In this document: piece after piece, positions 28,576 to 37,266 of the stretch
Layout: every line of letters begins with the position of its first letter
Numbering within the stretch: the first letter of the stretch is position 1
DNA from: Bifidobacterium thermophilum DSM 20210
GTDB taxonomy: Bacteria; Actinomycetota; Actinomycetes; Actinomycetales; Bifidobacteriaceae
Assembly (NCBI GenBank): GCA_000771265.1
Contig: JDUB01000005.1
Coordinates: 124,001-188,000, forward strand
DNA length: 64,000 bases
Direction: 5' to 3'
The notes under the pieces: generated by a model
What the model saw: only the letters and a program-made list of their open reading frames with translations
Databases searched by the model: none
Told to the model about the DNA's origin: nothing
Position numbers and translations under genes: made by a program

Positions 28576-29813
28576 ACGTTGTTATGCTCCTCATAATCGG
28601 AAAGGTTGTGGGTATTGCTGTCAGCTGCGCCGAGGTTCTCATCGCCGCCTTGGGCGTTCTGCCCGGCGGCTTCACCGTTGTGCTCTTCCGTACGTCCGGC
28701 CGGGCCACGCGGCGTATCGTTCCTGCGATGCCCGCGTCTGCCATGGTCCCCGGCGATGGCGGCATGCCGATCATACGCCTGGACGATTTTGCCGACGAGT
28801 GCGTGACGCACCACGTCTTCAGAAGCCAAGTGCGCGAAGGCGATACCGTTGATGCCATGCAAGATGTCTTCGATTGTTGCGAGGCCGGAACGTGGCACGG
28901 TCAAATCGACCTGCGTGATATCGCCCGTGATGATCATCTTGGTGTTGAATCCCAGACGTGTCAGGAACATCTTCATCTGCTGTTCGGTCGTGTTCTGAGC
29001 CTCGTCGAGGATGACGAAAGCGTCGTTGAGTGTACGTCCGCGCATATATGCAAGCGGAGCCACCTCGATAGTGCCGTCATCCATCAGCCGGTGCAACTGT
29101 TCTGCGCCGAGCATATCTGAGAGCGCATCATACAACGGCCGCAGGTAAGGATCGACCTTCTCGCTCAACGTGCCGGGCAGGAAGCCGAGATTCTCCCCCG
29201 CCTCCACCGCAGGACGCGTGAGGATGATTCGACGGACTTCACCGTCTTGGAATGCACGAACTGCCTTCGCCACGGCAAGATAGGTCTTTCCAGTGCCGGC
29301 AGGGCCGATGGCAAAAGTGATCGTATTGGATTCAATCGTATTGACATAGGCGATCTGCCCCGGAGTTTTGGGACGGACCGGAACACCGGCGGCAAAGGTG
29401 ATGACACCCGGCACATGGGCACGGCGGCGATCCTGGTCGATTCGGCCAACCGACTCGACCATGGCATTCCGAGGCACCGCGGCAGCGGCTCCGAATTTAC
29501 GGACATCATCCATACGCTGCGATCGTGCTCCATTGCGTAGCACGCGGCGGTCAAGCAGACGGCGAACCGTGTCAGCATCCATCGGCGCGGTATACGCCTC
29601 GTCGATCAAGGTGTGCATGACCTCTTCGGCTTGTGCGGCCTGGGCTTCGGTCTGCTTTGACCTGGATACGATTGCGACCCGATTGCCGCGCACGAGAATG
29701 GTCAGCTCCGGAAACGCCTGCTCAACTACGCGAATGACCTCGTCAATCGGGCCGAACACGGCGACGGGATCAAGCTCGGGGGGAACCGTAACAACGCGGG
29801 TAGTGGTAGCCAC
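28572..29813 (-). CDS. PhoH-like ATPase
   Basis: 413 residues from GTG 29813, starting eight bases after the hinT stop. Walker [20 protein letters not shown] (about 167-185), Walker [24 protein letters not shown] (about 268), preceded by [29 protein letters not shown]. The N-terminal 60 residues form a KH-like domain ([23 protein letters not shown]). The family is linked to RNA metabolism and nearly always adjoins ybeY, as here. The last 60 residues are a His/Asn/Gly-rich disordered tail. Confidence 0.93.
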   Translation of the reverse strand: MATTTRVVTVPPELDPVAVFGPIDEVIRVVEQAFPELTILVRGNRVAIVSRSKQTEAQAAQAEEVMHTLIDEAYTAPMDADTVRRLLDRRVLRNGARSQRMDDVRKFGAAAAVPRNAMVESVGRIDQDRRRAHVPGVITFAAGVPVRPKTPGQIAYVNTIESNTITFAIGPAGTGKTYLAVAKAVRAFQDGEVRRIILTRPAVEAGENLGFLPGTLSEKVDPYLRPLYDALSDMLGAEQLHRLMDDGTIEVAPLAYMRGRTLNDAFVILDEAQNTTEQQMKMFLTRLGFNTKMIITGDITQVDLTVPRSGLATIEDILHGINGIAFAHLASEDVVRHALVGKIVQAYDRHAAIAGDHGRRGHRRNDTPRGPAGRTEEHNGEAAGQNAQGGDENLGAADSNTHNLSDYEEHNNV

Positions 29814-29823
29814 TTGCCGAAAC

Positions 29824-30162
29824 CTACTCCTCGAACTTCTGACCGGTCAGAACATGGGCATGGACGTGGAAGACCGTTTGGCCTGCGTCCTCGCCGGTAT
29901 TGAACACCAGGCGATAGGCGCCATGGAAGGCGTCATCGGCAATATGCTGGGCGACTTCGACAATATGGGCGAGTGTCTTGGGGTCAGCCTTGGCAAGTTC
30001 AGCGGCATTCGCGTAATGCTTGCGCGGCACGATCAGAACATGCACCTTGGCTTTCGGCGCGATGTCCTTGAACGCGTACACCGTGTCGTCCTCGTACACC
30101 TTGGTGCTCGGAATTTCCCCCGCAATGATCTTGCAGAACAGGCAATCATCGGACTGGCTCAT
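29824..30162 (-). CDS. HIT family protein (HinT-type purine nucleoside phosphoramidase)
   Basis: 112 residues from ATG 30162 with AGGAG five bases upstream. [22 protein letters not shown] is the typical N-terminus and [11 protein letters not shown] carries the histidine triad. HinT hydrolyses AMP-lysine and similar phosphoramidates, including aminoacyl-AMP formed by tRNA synthetases. First gene of the hinT-phoH-ybeY-corC-era operon. Confidence 0.94.
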   Translation of the reverse strand: MSQSDDCLFCKIIAGEIPSTKVYEDDTVYAFKDIAPKAKVHVLIVPRKHYANAAELAKADPKTLAHIVEVAQHIADDAFHGAYRLVFNTGEDAGQTVFHVHAHVLTGQKFEE

Positions 30163-30264
30163 ACACACTCCTTACCGAATGGGTCGTTGTACATGCTGTA
30201 CACCGTCAGCTCCCATACTATTGAACCGTTCGGATAAGCGATGACATTCACGCCGATAACAAAA

Positions 30265-30286
30265 AAGGCTTCCTTTCGGAAGCCTT
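30265..30286 (-). terminator. Terminator of tRNA-Leu
   Basis: AAGGCTTCC (30265-30273) pairs with GGAAGCCTT (30278-30286) across a four-base loop. On the minus strand the stem is followed by a run of Ts from the A-tract at 30261-30266. A classical intrinsic terminator directly after the tRNA. Confidence 0.9.
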
Positions 30287-30291
30287 GCTTG

Positions 30292-30379
30292 TGTCCGGAG
30301 CGGGACTTGAACCCGCACGCCCGTTTAAAATAGGCACTAGCACCTCAAGCTAGCGCGTCTACCATTCCGCCACCCGGAC
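30292..30379 (-). tRNA. tRNA-Leu (anticodon GAG)
   Basis: 88 bases with the long variable arm of a class II tRNA. Acceptor stem GTCCGGG pairs with TCCGGAC (one G-U); the T arm is GCGGGTTCAAGTCCCGC; the anticodon arm is CTAGC-TTGAGGT-GCTAG, which gives anticodon GAG reading CUC/CUU. CCA is not encoded. It stands alone between hinT and rsmE. Confidence 0.93.
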
Positions 30380-30570
30380 ATGTGCCTTGAAGCAACAGAA
30401 AGAAACTATAGCACGACGCGTGCCTGACGCAAATCAGACCCCTCTTGGGCGTGTCGTTTTCCTGGGCGGCGGCGATGCGCCCTGCCGTAATTGCACAATC
30501 CAAAGGGATGACCTGCACGGCAACACCGCACTCAAGCCGCGGAACCTGACCCGGTGATAGCCTTGCAACC

Positions 30571-31368
30571 ATGACTGATCCGCTGTTTTTGCTGCACCCC
30601 GAATCCGACGACGCGCCGGTGAACACCGACTCGCTTCGTGAAGGATGGAACATCACGCTACCCAGGTCCATCAGACGCCATGCCATCCAGGCCATGCGCC
30701 TGCACGACGGCGACACGCTCCAGCTGTCTGACGGCCACGGCCTGCGCATCCACACCACGCTGGTCGACGCCGAACAGGGACAGGCGCAAGTCAGCGCGTT
30801 CAGCAAAGAGGAACCGCCTGTCACCCGACTTGCGCTCATTCAGGCGCTCGCAAAAACCGGCCATGACGAGCAGGCAATCGACATGGCCACCCAGATCGGG
30901 GTCGATACGGTTATCCCTTGGCAGGCGGACCGCTCCATCGCCAAATGGAAACGCGGACGGAGCGATCGCAAATGGTCACAGACCATCGACGCCGCAACAG
31001 AACAGTCACGCCGGGCATGGCGGCCGCAGCTTGACGATTGCATCTCCAGCAAGCAGCTCGTGGCCGTTTGCCGCCGGGCGATGGTATTCGGCGATATCGT
31101 CATCGTCCTGCACCAGGATGCGACCGCCAACTGGGAGCAGATTGAACAGGCGGTCGCGCATATGGAACAACGCTGCCTCGAAGACGGTCGTACCCGCACG
31201 GTAAATGTCGTCGTCGGGCCAGAAGGTGGAATCAGCGAGCAGGAAGCGCGTCAATTCGCCGATGCGGGGGCCATGTGCACGCTGCTCGGGCATAATATCC
31301 TGCGCGCGTCCACCGCTGGGCCGGTCGCGTTGTCGCTGCTGTCACGGGCCATGGGACGATACGCCTGA
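30571..31368 (+). CDS. rsmE: 16S rRNA (uracil1498-N3)-methyltransferase RsmE
   Basis: 265 residues of the SPOUT class. An N-terminal PUA-like domain (RRHAIQAMRLHDGDTLQLSDG) and a trefoil-knot domain with LIQALAKTGHDEQAIDMATQIGVDTVIPWQADRS, VVVGPEGGISEQEARQFADAG and LLGHNILRASTAGPVAL, which are the SAM-binding signatures. It methylates U1498 in the 30S subunit. Start ATG 30571 has only a weak purine tract upstream. Often next to hinT-phoH in Actinobacteria; here in divergent orientation. Confidence 0.95.
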   Translation: MTDPLFLLHPESDDAPVNTDSLREGWNITLPRSIRRHAIQAMRLHDGDTLQLSDGHGLRIHTTLVDAEQGQAQVSAFSKEEPPVTRLALIQALAKTGHDEQAIDMATQIGVDTVIPWQADRSIAKWKRGRSDRKWSQTIDAATEQSRRAWRPQLDDCISSKQLVAVCRRAMVFGDIVIVLHQDATANWEQIEQAVAHMEQRCLEDGRTRTVNVVVGPEGGISEQEARQFADAGAMCTLLGHNILRASTAGPVALSLLSRAMGRYA

Positions 31369-31499
31369 CATCGCACGGCCAAGGCGCCCGCATACTATGA
31401 TGCAATAAAGGAACCGACGTGCCACGCCTTCGGAACACACCACGATACACAGGCGAACCGGCACGCCATCACTATCGAGACAAGGGAGATCCTGTTTTC

Positions 31500-32369
31500 A
31501 TGCGGCTGATTCATGTGGACAACATCGACGACGAGCGCATCGCCGCCTACACCAATCTCACCGAACTCCAGCTCCGCAACCGCCTTGAACCCGCAAAGGG
31601 GCTATTCATCGCCGAATCCCCCAAAGTCATCGACCGTGCCCTCGCCGCAGGCCGTGAACCAATCTCCCTGCTGGTGGAGGAGCCATGGATCGCTGGCATG
31701 AGCGACGAGTTCGAATACATCGACCAGCATTGGGGGCCGGATATCCCCGTGTACGTAGCCAGCCCCGAGCAACTCAAACGGCTGACCGGATACCGTCTGC
31801 ACCGCGGTGCGCTGTCGGCGATGAAACGTTGGCCACTGCCGAGCGTCGAAGAGGTCTGCCGTGGCGCTCGCCGCATCGCCGTCATGGAGAATATCGTCGA
31901 TCACACCAATGTCGGGGCTTTGATGCGTTCAGCCGCTGCGCTTGACGTGGATGCAGTGCTCGTGACGCCCTCGTGCGGCGATCCGCTCTACCGCAGGGCG
32001 GCCCGCGTGTCCATGGGCACGGTGTTTCAGGTGCCGTGGACGCGCATCGGCGGCGATGACACGCATTTCTGGCCGGTCCAAGGTCTCGCCCAGCTCCATG
32101 AGCTGGGGTTCGCCACGGCGGCAATGGCTTTGGATGACGATTCCATCAGTCTTGACGAGCTTGTCCGTCGGCTCGACAATGATCCAGTGTCCCCCGACCA
32201 TATCGACAAACTCGCCTTGATCTTCGGCACAGAAGGCGACGGGTTGTCCCATCGCACGATCTCCCATGCAGATCTCACCGTGAAAATCCCGATGAGCCAC
32301 GGCGTGGACAGCCTCAATGTGGCAGCTTCCAGCGCAGTCGCGTTCTATGCGACACGGGTCAAGCACTGA
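31500..32369 (+). CDS. SpoU-family RNA 2'-O-methyltransferase
   Basis: 289 residues from ATG 31500; an in-frame GTG at 31419 has a better AAGGA site six bases upstream and would add 27 basic residues, so the start is not settled. An N-terminal substrate domain (LRNRLEPAKGLFIAESPKVIDRAL) precedes a SpoU knot: IAVMENIVDHTNVGALMRSAAALDVDAVLVTP (motif 1), LALIFGTEGDGLSHRTI (motif 2) and VKIPMSHGVDSLNVAASSAVAFY (motif 3). It methylates ribose in tRNA or rRNA; the target is unknown. It follows rsmE by 131 bases. Confidence 0.9.
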   Translation: MRLIHVDNIDDERIAAYTNLTELQLRNRLEPAKGLFIAESPKVIDRALAAGREPISLLVEEPWIAGMSDEFEYIDQHWGPDIPVYVASPEQLKRLTGYRLHRGALSAMKRWPLPSVEEVCRGARRIAVMENIVDHTNVGALMRSAAALDVDAVLVTPSCGDPLYRRAARVSMGTVFQVPWTRIGGDDTHFWPVQGLAQLHELGFATAAMALDDDSISLDELVRRLDNDPVSPDHIDKLALIFGTEGDGLSHRTISHADLTVKIPMSHGVDSLNVAASSAVAFYATRVKH

Positions 32370-32483
32370 CGTACGCAATACAGAATGCAGCGCTGCAAAC
32401 AGCAATGCTTCCCGCTGCCTGATGAAAGGCGGCAAGGAAGCATATCAGCACCGGGTTTGTATACGGCGTGCGCCTTGTGACGA

Positions 32484-33101
32484 TCAATATTGCGGCATGG
32501 CATCGAGATTGAACCCGATGGCCGCAAGCTGTTCACGCCCCTCAGGGGTGATTTTGTCCACGGTCCAGCGCGGCTGCCAGGTCCAGTCGATGCGGAATTC
32601 CTCGACGAGCCCGGCGAGCGTGCTCGCGCATTCGTCCTCGATGAGTTCCGTCAGCGGGCACGCCGGCGTGGTAAGGGTCATCGTGATGATTGCGCGTCCA
32701 AGATTATCGATTTCGATGCCGTACACCAAGCCGAGGTCGATGACATCAATGCCGAGTTCAGGATCAATGACTTGGTGCAGTGCTTCTTTCACGTCCGCGG
32801 CGGTTGCACGGCCAATATCGTCCACAGCGACCAGCGGGATATCATCCTCGTTGTCCGTCTCGTCCCCGTGCTTGCATTCCTGCTTGCTGTGCTTGCCGCA
32901 CGCGCAACGGTCGCTTTCGGATGCGGTGTTCTCCTCCCCCGGCTTGGTGTCGGACGTGCTGTCGGCCTGGGTACCCAACGCGCCCAGCAGCTGTGGATTG
33001 GCCATGACCTTGCGCGCGGCGTTGTCATTGCCCAGAGCTTGGGAAACGGTATCGAAAATCGTGGATTGTGGTTCGGGGACCAGATTGCCCTGATCTGTCA
33101 T
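32484..33101 (-). CDS. SufT/MIP18-like (DUF59) Fe-S assembly protein with a Cys/His-rich insert
   Basis: 205 residues from ATG 33101 with AAGGAG four bases upstream. The C-terminal half (about 100-205) is a DUF59 domain: VKEALHQVIDPELGIDVIDLGLVYGIEID, ITMTLTTPACPLTELIEDEC and WTWQPRWTVDKITPEGREQL. Such proteins assist Fe-S cluster maturation. The N-terminal half is unusual: after a low-complexity linker it has DRCACGKHSKQECKHGDE (about 65-82) with three cysteines and two histidines in 13 residues, a candidate metal site. Last gene of the SUF operon, 16 bases after sufU. Confidence 0.88.
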   Translation of the reverse strand: MTDQGNLVPEPQSTIFDTVSQALGNDNAARKVMANPQLLGALGTQADSTSDTKPGEENTASESDRCACGKHSKQECKHGDETDNEDDIPLVAVDDIGRATAADVKEALHQVIDPELGIDVIDLGLVYGIEIDNLGRAIITMTLTTPACPLTELIEDECASTLAGLVEEFRIDWTWQPRWTVDKITPEGREQLAAIGFNLDAMPQY

Positions 33102-33117
33102 CTTGCTCCTTATCGGC

Positions 33118-33717
33118 TCAGTCGGCTTCGCCGGCGGGTGTCTTGTCTTGCGAGGCCAAGGCCTTGGCGACTGCATCTTTCATGCCTTCCCAGCCGAGCA
33201 ACGCACATTTGATACGCATAGGATACTTCGAAACGCCTTGGAACACCACAGCATCCTCAAGCTGTTCGTTCTCGGCGTCATCGGCAAGCCCCTTGCCTCG
33301 GGATTCCATGAGTTTGTGGAATGTGGCGCCCAGGTTCATGGCCTCATCGACGGTTTTACCTTCGACCAGATCGGTCATCACCGACAGGCTCGCCTGGGAA
33401 ATCGAACAGCCGTGGCCATCCCACTCGAGCTGTTCGATGCGATGTGGCTCGTCTTGCGAGACTTCGACACGGATGGTCGCCTCGTCCCCGCACGTCGGGT
33501 TGAATTGATGTGATTGACCGGTTTCGCAGTATTCGTGGTTCTGGCGTACGCTCGCCTCACCTTGGTCAAGCGAGGATTGGCCGGTCGCGGTGTCGTTCTC
33601 TTGGGTCAGATCCGGCGCGAAATGCGCTTTCCCGTGCGGATCGCGAGCCGCTTCGAGAATGACCTCCTGATACATCTGCTCCAGGTCATCGCCGCTCATG
33701 CCGAAATCATCACTCAT
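33118..33717 (-). CDS. sufU: SufU, Fe-S assembly zinc-dependent sulfur acceptor
   Basis: 199 residues. The three cysteines of SufU are in NPTCGDEAT, GHGCSISQAS and RIKCALLGWEGM. In Gram-positive bacteria SufU takes persulfide sulfur from SufS and passes it to the SufBCD scaffold. Between the N-terminal helix (LEQMYQEVILEAARDPHGKAHF) and NPTCGD there are about 35 extra residues (DLTQENDTATGQSSLDQGE and on), including one further Cys (HEYCETG). It follows sufS after a 179-base gap with two hairpins. Confidence 0.93.
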   Translation of the reverse strand: MSDDFGMSGDDLEQMYQEVILEAARDPHGKAHFAPDLTQENDTATGQSSLDQGEASVRQNHEYCETGQSHQFNPTCGDEATIRVEVSQDEPHRIEQLEWDGHGCSISQASLSVMTDLVEGKTVDEAMNLGATFHKLMESRGKGLADDAENEQLEDAVVFQGVSKYPMRIKCALLGWEGMKDAVAKALASQDKTPAGEAD

Positions 33718-33745
33718 GCCTGTTCCCTACTCTCGCTTACATGCT

Positions 33746-33770
33746 TGCGGGGGCATATCATACCCCCGCA
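33746..33770 (-). other. Hairpin in the sufS-sufU gap (near sufU)
   Basis: TGCGGGGG (33746-33753) pairs with CCCCCGCA (33763-33770) across a nine-base loop. It lies 29 bases upstream of the sufU start and could mark an RNA processing site or affect sufU translation. Confidence 0.5.
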
Positions 33771-33796
33771 GAAGCGTTACCACCATACCTGATAAG

Positions 33797-33841
33797 GGAT
33801 ACGCCCAAAGCGCATTCATCGACTGCGAATTGGGCGTATCC
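33797..33841 (-). terminator. Long hairpin downstream of sufS
   Basis: GGATACGCCCAA (33797-33808) pairs perfectly with TTGGGCGTATCC (33830-33841), with an inner CGCA/TGCG stem. It follows the sufS stop by 56 bases on the minus strand and may be a partial terminator inside the operon; the tail CTTATCAGG is U-poor. Confidence 0.5.
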
Positions 33842-33896
33842 GTCAGACCGGTCGGGCAAGCATGTAACATGCTTCGAATGCCCACCAGCCTTGGCA

Positions 33897-35174
33897 TCAG
33901 ACCTTGAAGAATGGCCTGACCTTAGAAACCGCTTCGACTAGGGCCTGCGCATCCTCAACGCTGTTATACACGCCGGTGGATGCACGGTTGGAGGCATACA
34001 GCCCGAAGTGACGGTGCACCGGCTGGGCACAATGATGGCCGACGCGGATTGCGATACCCAGCGAATCGATGAACTGGCCGACATCATGTGGGTGGACGCC
34101 CTGCACGTCAAATGCCACGGTACCGATACGATTGACGTTCTCGCGTGGCCCCAGAATACGCACACCGTCGATATCACCGAGTTTAAGCAATTCCGCGGCA
34201 ATGGTCTTCTCATGGGCCTCGATGTTCTCCATGCCGATCGCGCGCATCCAGTCCGCGGCGACGCCAGCGGCGACCACTTGGGCGACAGGCTGGGTACCCG
34301 CTTCGAACCGTGCAGGCGGGGCCATGTACTCAGCCGGCTGATCCATCCAAGCCAATTCGACCATAGATCCGCCGAAATTGGCCGGCGGCAACGCCTCGAG
34401 CAGCTCACGCTTACCATACAGGAAGCCCACGCCGGTTGGACCATACATCTTGTGGGCGCTCCAAGCGGCGAAATCGACATCCATCGCATGGAAATCAACC
34501 TTCAGGTGCGGCACGGACTGGCACGCGTCAAGGATGAACACCGCTCCGACCTCATGGGCGCGACGGACAATCGGCGTGATATCAGTGATGGCACCCGTGG
34601 TGTTGCCCACATGGGTGATTGCGACGACCTTCGTGCGTTCGGTGATGACCTGATCGGCGGTGTCAGAACGGATGCGTCCGTCCTCGGTCAGATCGAACCA
34701 TTTGAGGGTCGCTCCGGTACGGTAGGCGAGCTCTTGAAACGGCAGCAGCACCGAATGGTGTTCTGCTTTGGAGACCACAATCTCATCGCCGGGCTTCAAA
34801 GCGAATCGTTGGGCCGCCTTGCCGCCGCGGCCGAGGCTCGCATTGCCGAACGCGGTCGCCAGTAGGTTCAATCCCGCGGTCGCACCTGCGGTGACGACGA
34901 TTTCCTCCTCGCCTTCCTCGCTGTTGGCGCCGACCAGGCGTGCGACCTTGGCACGCGCCTCTTCGAATGCCATCGTGCTGCGGGCAGCCAACTCGTGGGC
35001 ACCGCGGTGGACACCTGCGTTGATGGTGCGGTAGAACTCGCTTTCGGCGTCAATCACGCACTGCGGCTTCTGCGAGGTCGCGGCGGAGTCCAGATAGACC
35101 AGAGGATGACCGTGGATCTCTTGGTCAAGAATCGGGAACTGCTGCCTGATTGCAACGAAATCAACATCTGCCAT
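33897..35174 (-). CDS. sufS: Cysteine desulfurase SufS
   Basis: 425 residues of the class II (SufS/CsdA) desulfurases. N-terminus FPILDQEIHGHPLVYLDSAATSQKPQCVIDA, AEHHSVLLPFQELAYRTGATLKW, the PLP lysine in SAHKMYGPTGVGFLYG (about 237), and the sulfur-carrying cysteine in VGHHCAQPVHRHFG (about 390). It removes sulfur from cysteine as a persulfide for SufU. It starts 24 bases after sufC. Confidence 0.96.
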   Translation of the reverse strand: MADVDFVAIRQQFPILDQEIHGHPLVYLDSAATSQKPQCVIDAESEFYRTINAGVHRGAHELAARSTMAFEEARAKVARLVGANSEEGEEEIVVTAGATAGLNLLATAFGNASLGRGGKAAQRFALKPGDEIVVSKAEHHSVLLPFQELAYRTGATLKWFDLTEDGRIRSDTADQVITERTKVVAITHVGNTTGAITDITPIVRRAHEVGAVFILDACQSVPHLKVDFHAMDVDFAAWSAHKMYGPTGVGFLYGKRELLEALPPANFGGSMVELAWMDQPAEYMAPPARFEAGTQPVAQVVAAGVAADWMRAIGMENIEAHEKTIAAELLKLGDIDGVRILGPRENVNRIGTVAFDVQGVHPHDVGQFIDSLGIAIRVGHHCAQPVHRHFGLYASNRASTGVYNSVEDAQALVEAVSKVRPFFKV

Positions 35175-35198
35175 TGTGATCCTTGTCTTTCAGATTGT

Positions 35199-35978
35199 TC
35201 AGGCCAACGCCGATTCCGTGCTGCCTTCCGGCAGATATTCGTCGTAGCCGTTCTCCTCCAGCTCGTCGGCAAGCTCCGGGCCTCCGGTCTTGACGAAATG
35301 ACCATCGGCGAAGACATGGACGATGTCAGGCTTGATGTACTTGAGGATACGCGTGTAGTGGGTGACCATGAGGATGCCCAGATCGGTGTTCTCCTTGGCG
35401 CGGTTGACGCCTTCGGACACAATACGCAGAGCGTCGACGTCGAGGCCAGAATCGGTTTCGTCGAGGATGGCGAACTTCGGCTTGAGCAGTTCGAGCTGCA
35501 ACACCTCAGCGCGCTTCTTCTCGCCGCCGGAGAATCCTTCGTTGACGGAGCGCATCGCAAACTTCGGATCCATGCGCAGCCGCTTCATCGCCTCGTTGAG
35601 CTCCTTGGTCCACGTGCGGATCGAGGGAGCCTTGCCATCAACCTCAGTCTTCGCAGTGCGCAGGAAGTTGGTCATGGATACGCCGGGCACCTCGACCGGG
35701 TACTGCATGGCGAGGAACAGGCCTTCCTTGGCTCGCTCATCCGGTGTCTGCTTAAGGATGTCCACGCCGTCGAGCAACGCCTGGCCGGAATCGACCTCGT
35801 ACTTCGGGTGACCTGCCAGCGTGTAGGCGAGGGTGGACTTGCCGGAGCCGTTGGGGCCCATGATCGCATGGGTCTCCCCCGAATGGACGGTCAGATTGAC
35901 CCCCTTGAGGATCTGCTTGCGTCCCTCCTTGGTTTCCACAGAGGCGTAGAGGTCCTTGATTTCGAGAGTATGCTGCAT
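35199..35978 (-). CDS. sufC: SufC, ABC-type ATPase of the SufBCD scaffold
   Basis: 259 residues. Walker A GPNGSGKSTLAYTLAGH (about 39-55), signature FSGGEKKRAEVLQLELLKPKFAILDETDSGLDVDAL (about 150-185), and the H-loop TRILKYIKPDIVHVFADG region. It hydrolyses ATP to drive conformational change in the SufB-SufD scaffold. One base separates its ATG from the sufD stop. Confidence 0.97.
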   Translation of the reverse strand: MQHTLEIKDLYASVETKEGRKQILKGVNLTVHSGETHAIMGPNGSGKSTLAYTLAGHPKYEVDSGQALLDGVDILKQTPDERAKEGLFLAMQYPVEVPGVSMTNFLRTAKTEVDGKAPSIRTWTKELNEAMKRLRMDPKFAMRSVNEGFSGGEKKRAEVLQLELLKPKFAILDETDSGLDVDALRIVSEGVNRAKENTDLGILMVTHYTRILKYIKPDIVHVFADGHFVKTGGPELADELEENGYDEYLPEGSTESALA

Positions 35979-35979
35979 G

Positions 35980-37263
35980 TTATTTTTCCTCCAATACGGC
36001 TTGCATGGCCGCGTTCTCGCCTCGTGCCAGGCGACGGTCGATCACATTCATCAGGTGCTGTGCGATGGCGGGAACGCCGATTTCCTCGACGAGTTCCGCG
36101 AAGAATCCTTGGACCACCAGTTTGCGCGCCTCGGTTTCGCTGATGCCCCTGGATTCGAGGTAGAACAGTTCCTCGTCGTCGAAACGGCCCACCGAGCTGG
36201 CATGGCCTGCACCGACGATATTGCCGTTCTCGATCTCCAGGTTCGGCTCGGAATCCGCGATGGCGCCCGGCGTGAGCACCAGATTCCTGTTGAGCTCGTA
36301 GGAGTCGGTGCCGGGGGCGGTCGGTTCAATCAGCGCGTTGCCCACCCATGTGGAATGCGCGCCCTTGCCGCTCAGCGCGCCCTTGTAGACGACACGGGAC
36401 TTGCATTCGGGGTAGTTGTGCACGACCATCGTCCGATGCTCGATATGCTCGCCGGGATCGGCGAAATAGATGCCGAGCATGTTGAGATCGCCCTGGGCAC
36501 CGCCGAAATCCTGGTCCATGCGGATACGCACAACGTCACCGCCGAGCGTCACCACGGAATGCCGCAACGAGGCTCCCGCCCCGACACGGATGCGGTGGTT
36601 GCCCACATGCTTGGAGCCCTTGTCCCATTCCTGCACGAAGGTCGTGGAGATATGGGAATCCGCTCCTGTCGCGATTTCCACGCCTTCAGCGATACGGGCA
36701 AGACCGTCATGCTCGACGATGATATCGCCGTGCGCACGATCCTCCGCAACGATGACCAGATGGACCGCATCAAACTCGTCACCGCCGCCGTGGATATGCA
36801 CGAGCACCGGCGTGTCGATTTCGCCGCGCAAGCGTATTACGGTAGCCGTCTTGCCGCTGGCCCATTCGACCGCGGAAACCCGGTCGTTCGGCATCATCAC
36901 GGTTCCTGAGGGCTGCTCCCCCATCGCGACCTGTGTCACGTCAACATGCCCGGCATCGACAGGACGTCCCTCGGTGTCGGTGACCGAGATGCTTGTTTTG
37001 CCGCTCGGCTCGAACACGTCGAAGAATTCCTCGATGCGTTCAATCGGCGTGTATCGCCAATCCTCTTGTTTTCGGGTCGGCTGCTTGAAGTCGCCCACCT
37101 CGAAGGAACGTGGTTCACGGTCCGCACTCGACGGCATGGCCGCGGGGAACGCATACGGGTCATGCGGGTCGGCTTGCGGGACCTTGATCTCCGTATCCTT
37201 CGGCTGGGTTTGCGATTGTACGTCCTGTACGTTCTGCATTGTGTTCTGCTCTTGTTCTGCCAT
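35980..37263 (-). CDS. sufD: SufD, Fe-S scaffold subunit
   Basis: 427 residues. An N-terminal Gln/Asp-rich leader, then the right-handed beta-helix core (VHIHGGGDEFDAVHLVIVAEDRAHGDIIVEHDGLARI), and the C-terminal Suf signature GHASSVGRFDDEELFYLESRGISETEARKLVVQGFFAELVEEI. It forms the scaffold with SufB and SufC. It starts three bases after the sufB stop. Confidence 0.94.
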   Translation of the reverse strand: MAEQEQNTMQNVQDVQSQTQPKDTEIKVPQADPHDPYAFPAAMPSSADREPRSFEVGDFKQPTRKQEDWRYTPIERIEEFFDVFEPSGKTSISVTDTEGRPVDAGHVDVTQVAMGEQPSGTVMMPNDRVSAVEWASGKTATVIRLRGEIDTPVLVHIHGGGDEFDAVHLVIVAEDRAHGDIIVEHDGLARIAEGVEIATGADSHISTTFVQEWDKGSKHVGNHRIRVGAGASLRHSVVTLGGDVVRIRMDQDFGGAQGDLNMLGIYFADPGEHIEHRTMVVHNYPECKSRVVYKGALSGKGAHSTWVGNALIEPTAPGTDSYELNRNLVLTPGAIADSEPNLEIENGNIVGAGHASSVGRFDDEELFYLESRGISETEARKLVVQGFFAELVEEIGVPAIAQHLMNVIDRRLARGENAAMQAVLEEK

Positions 37264-37266
37264 GGA

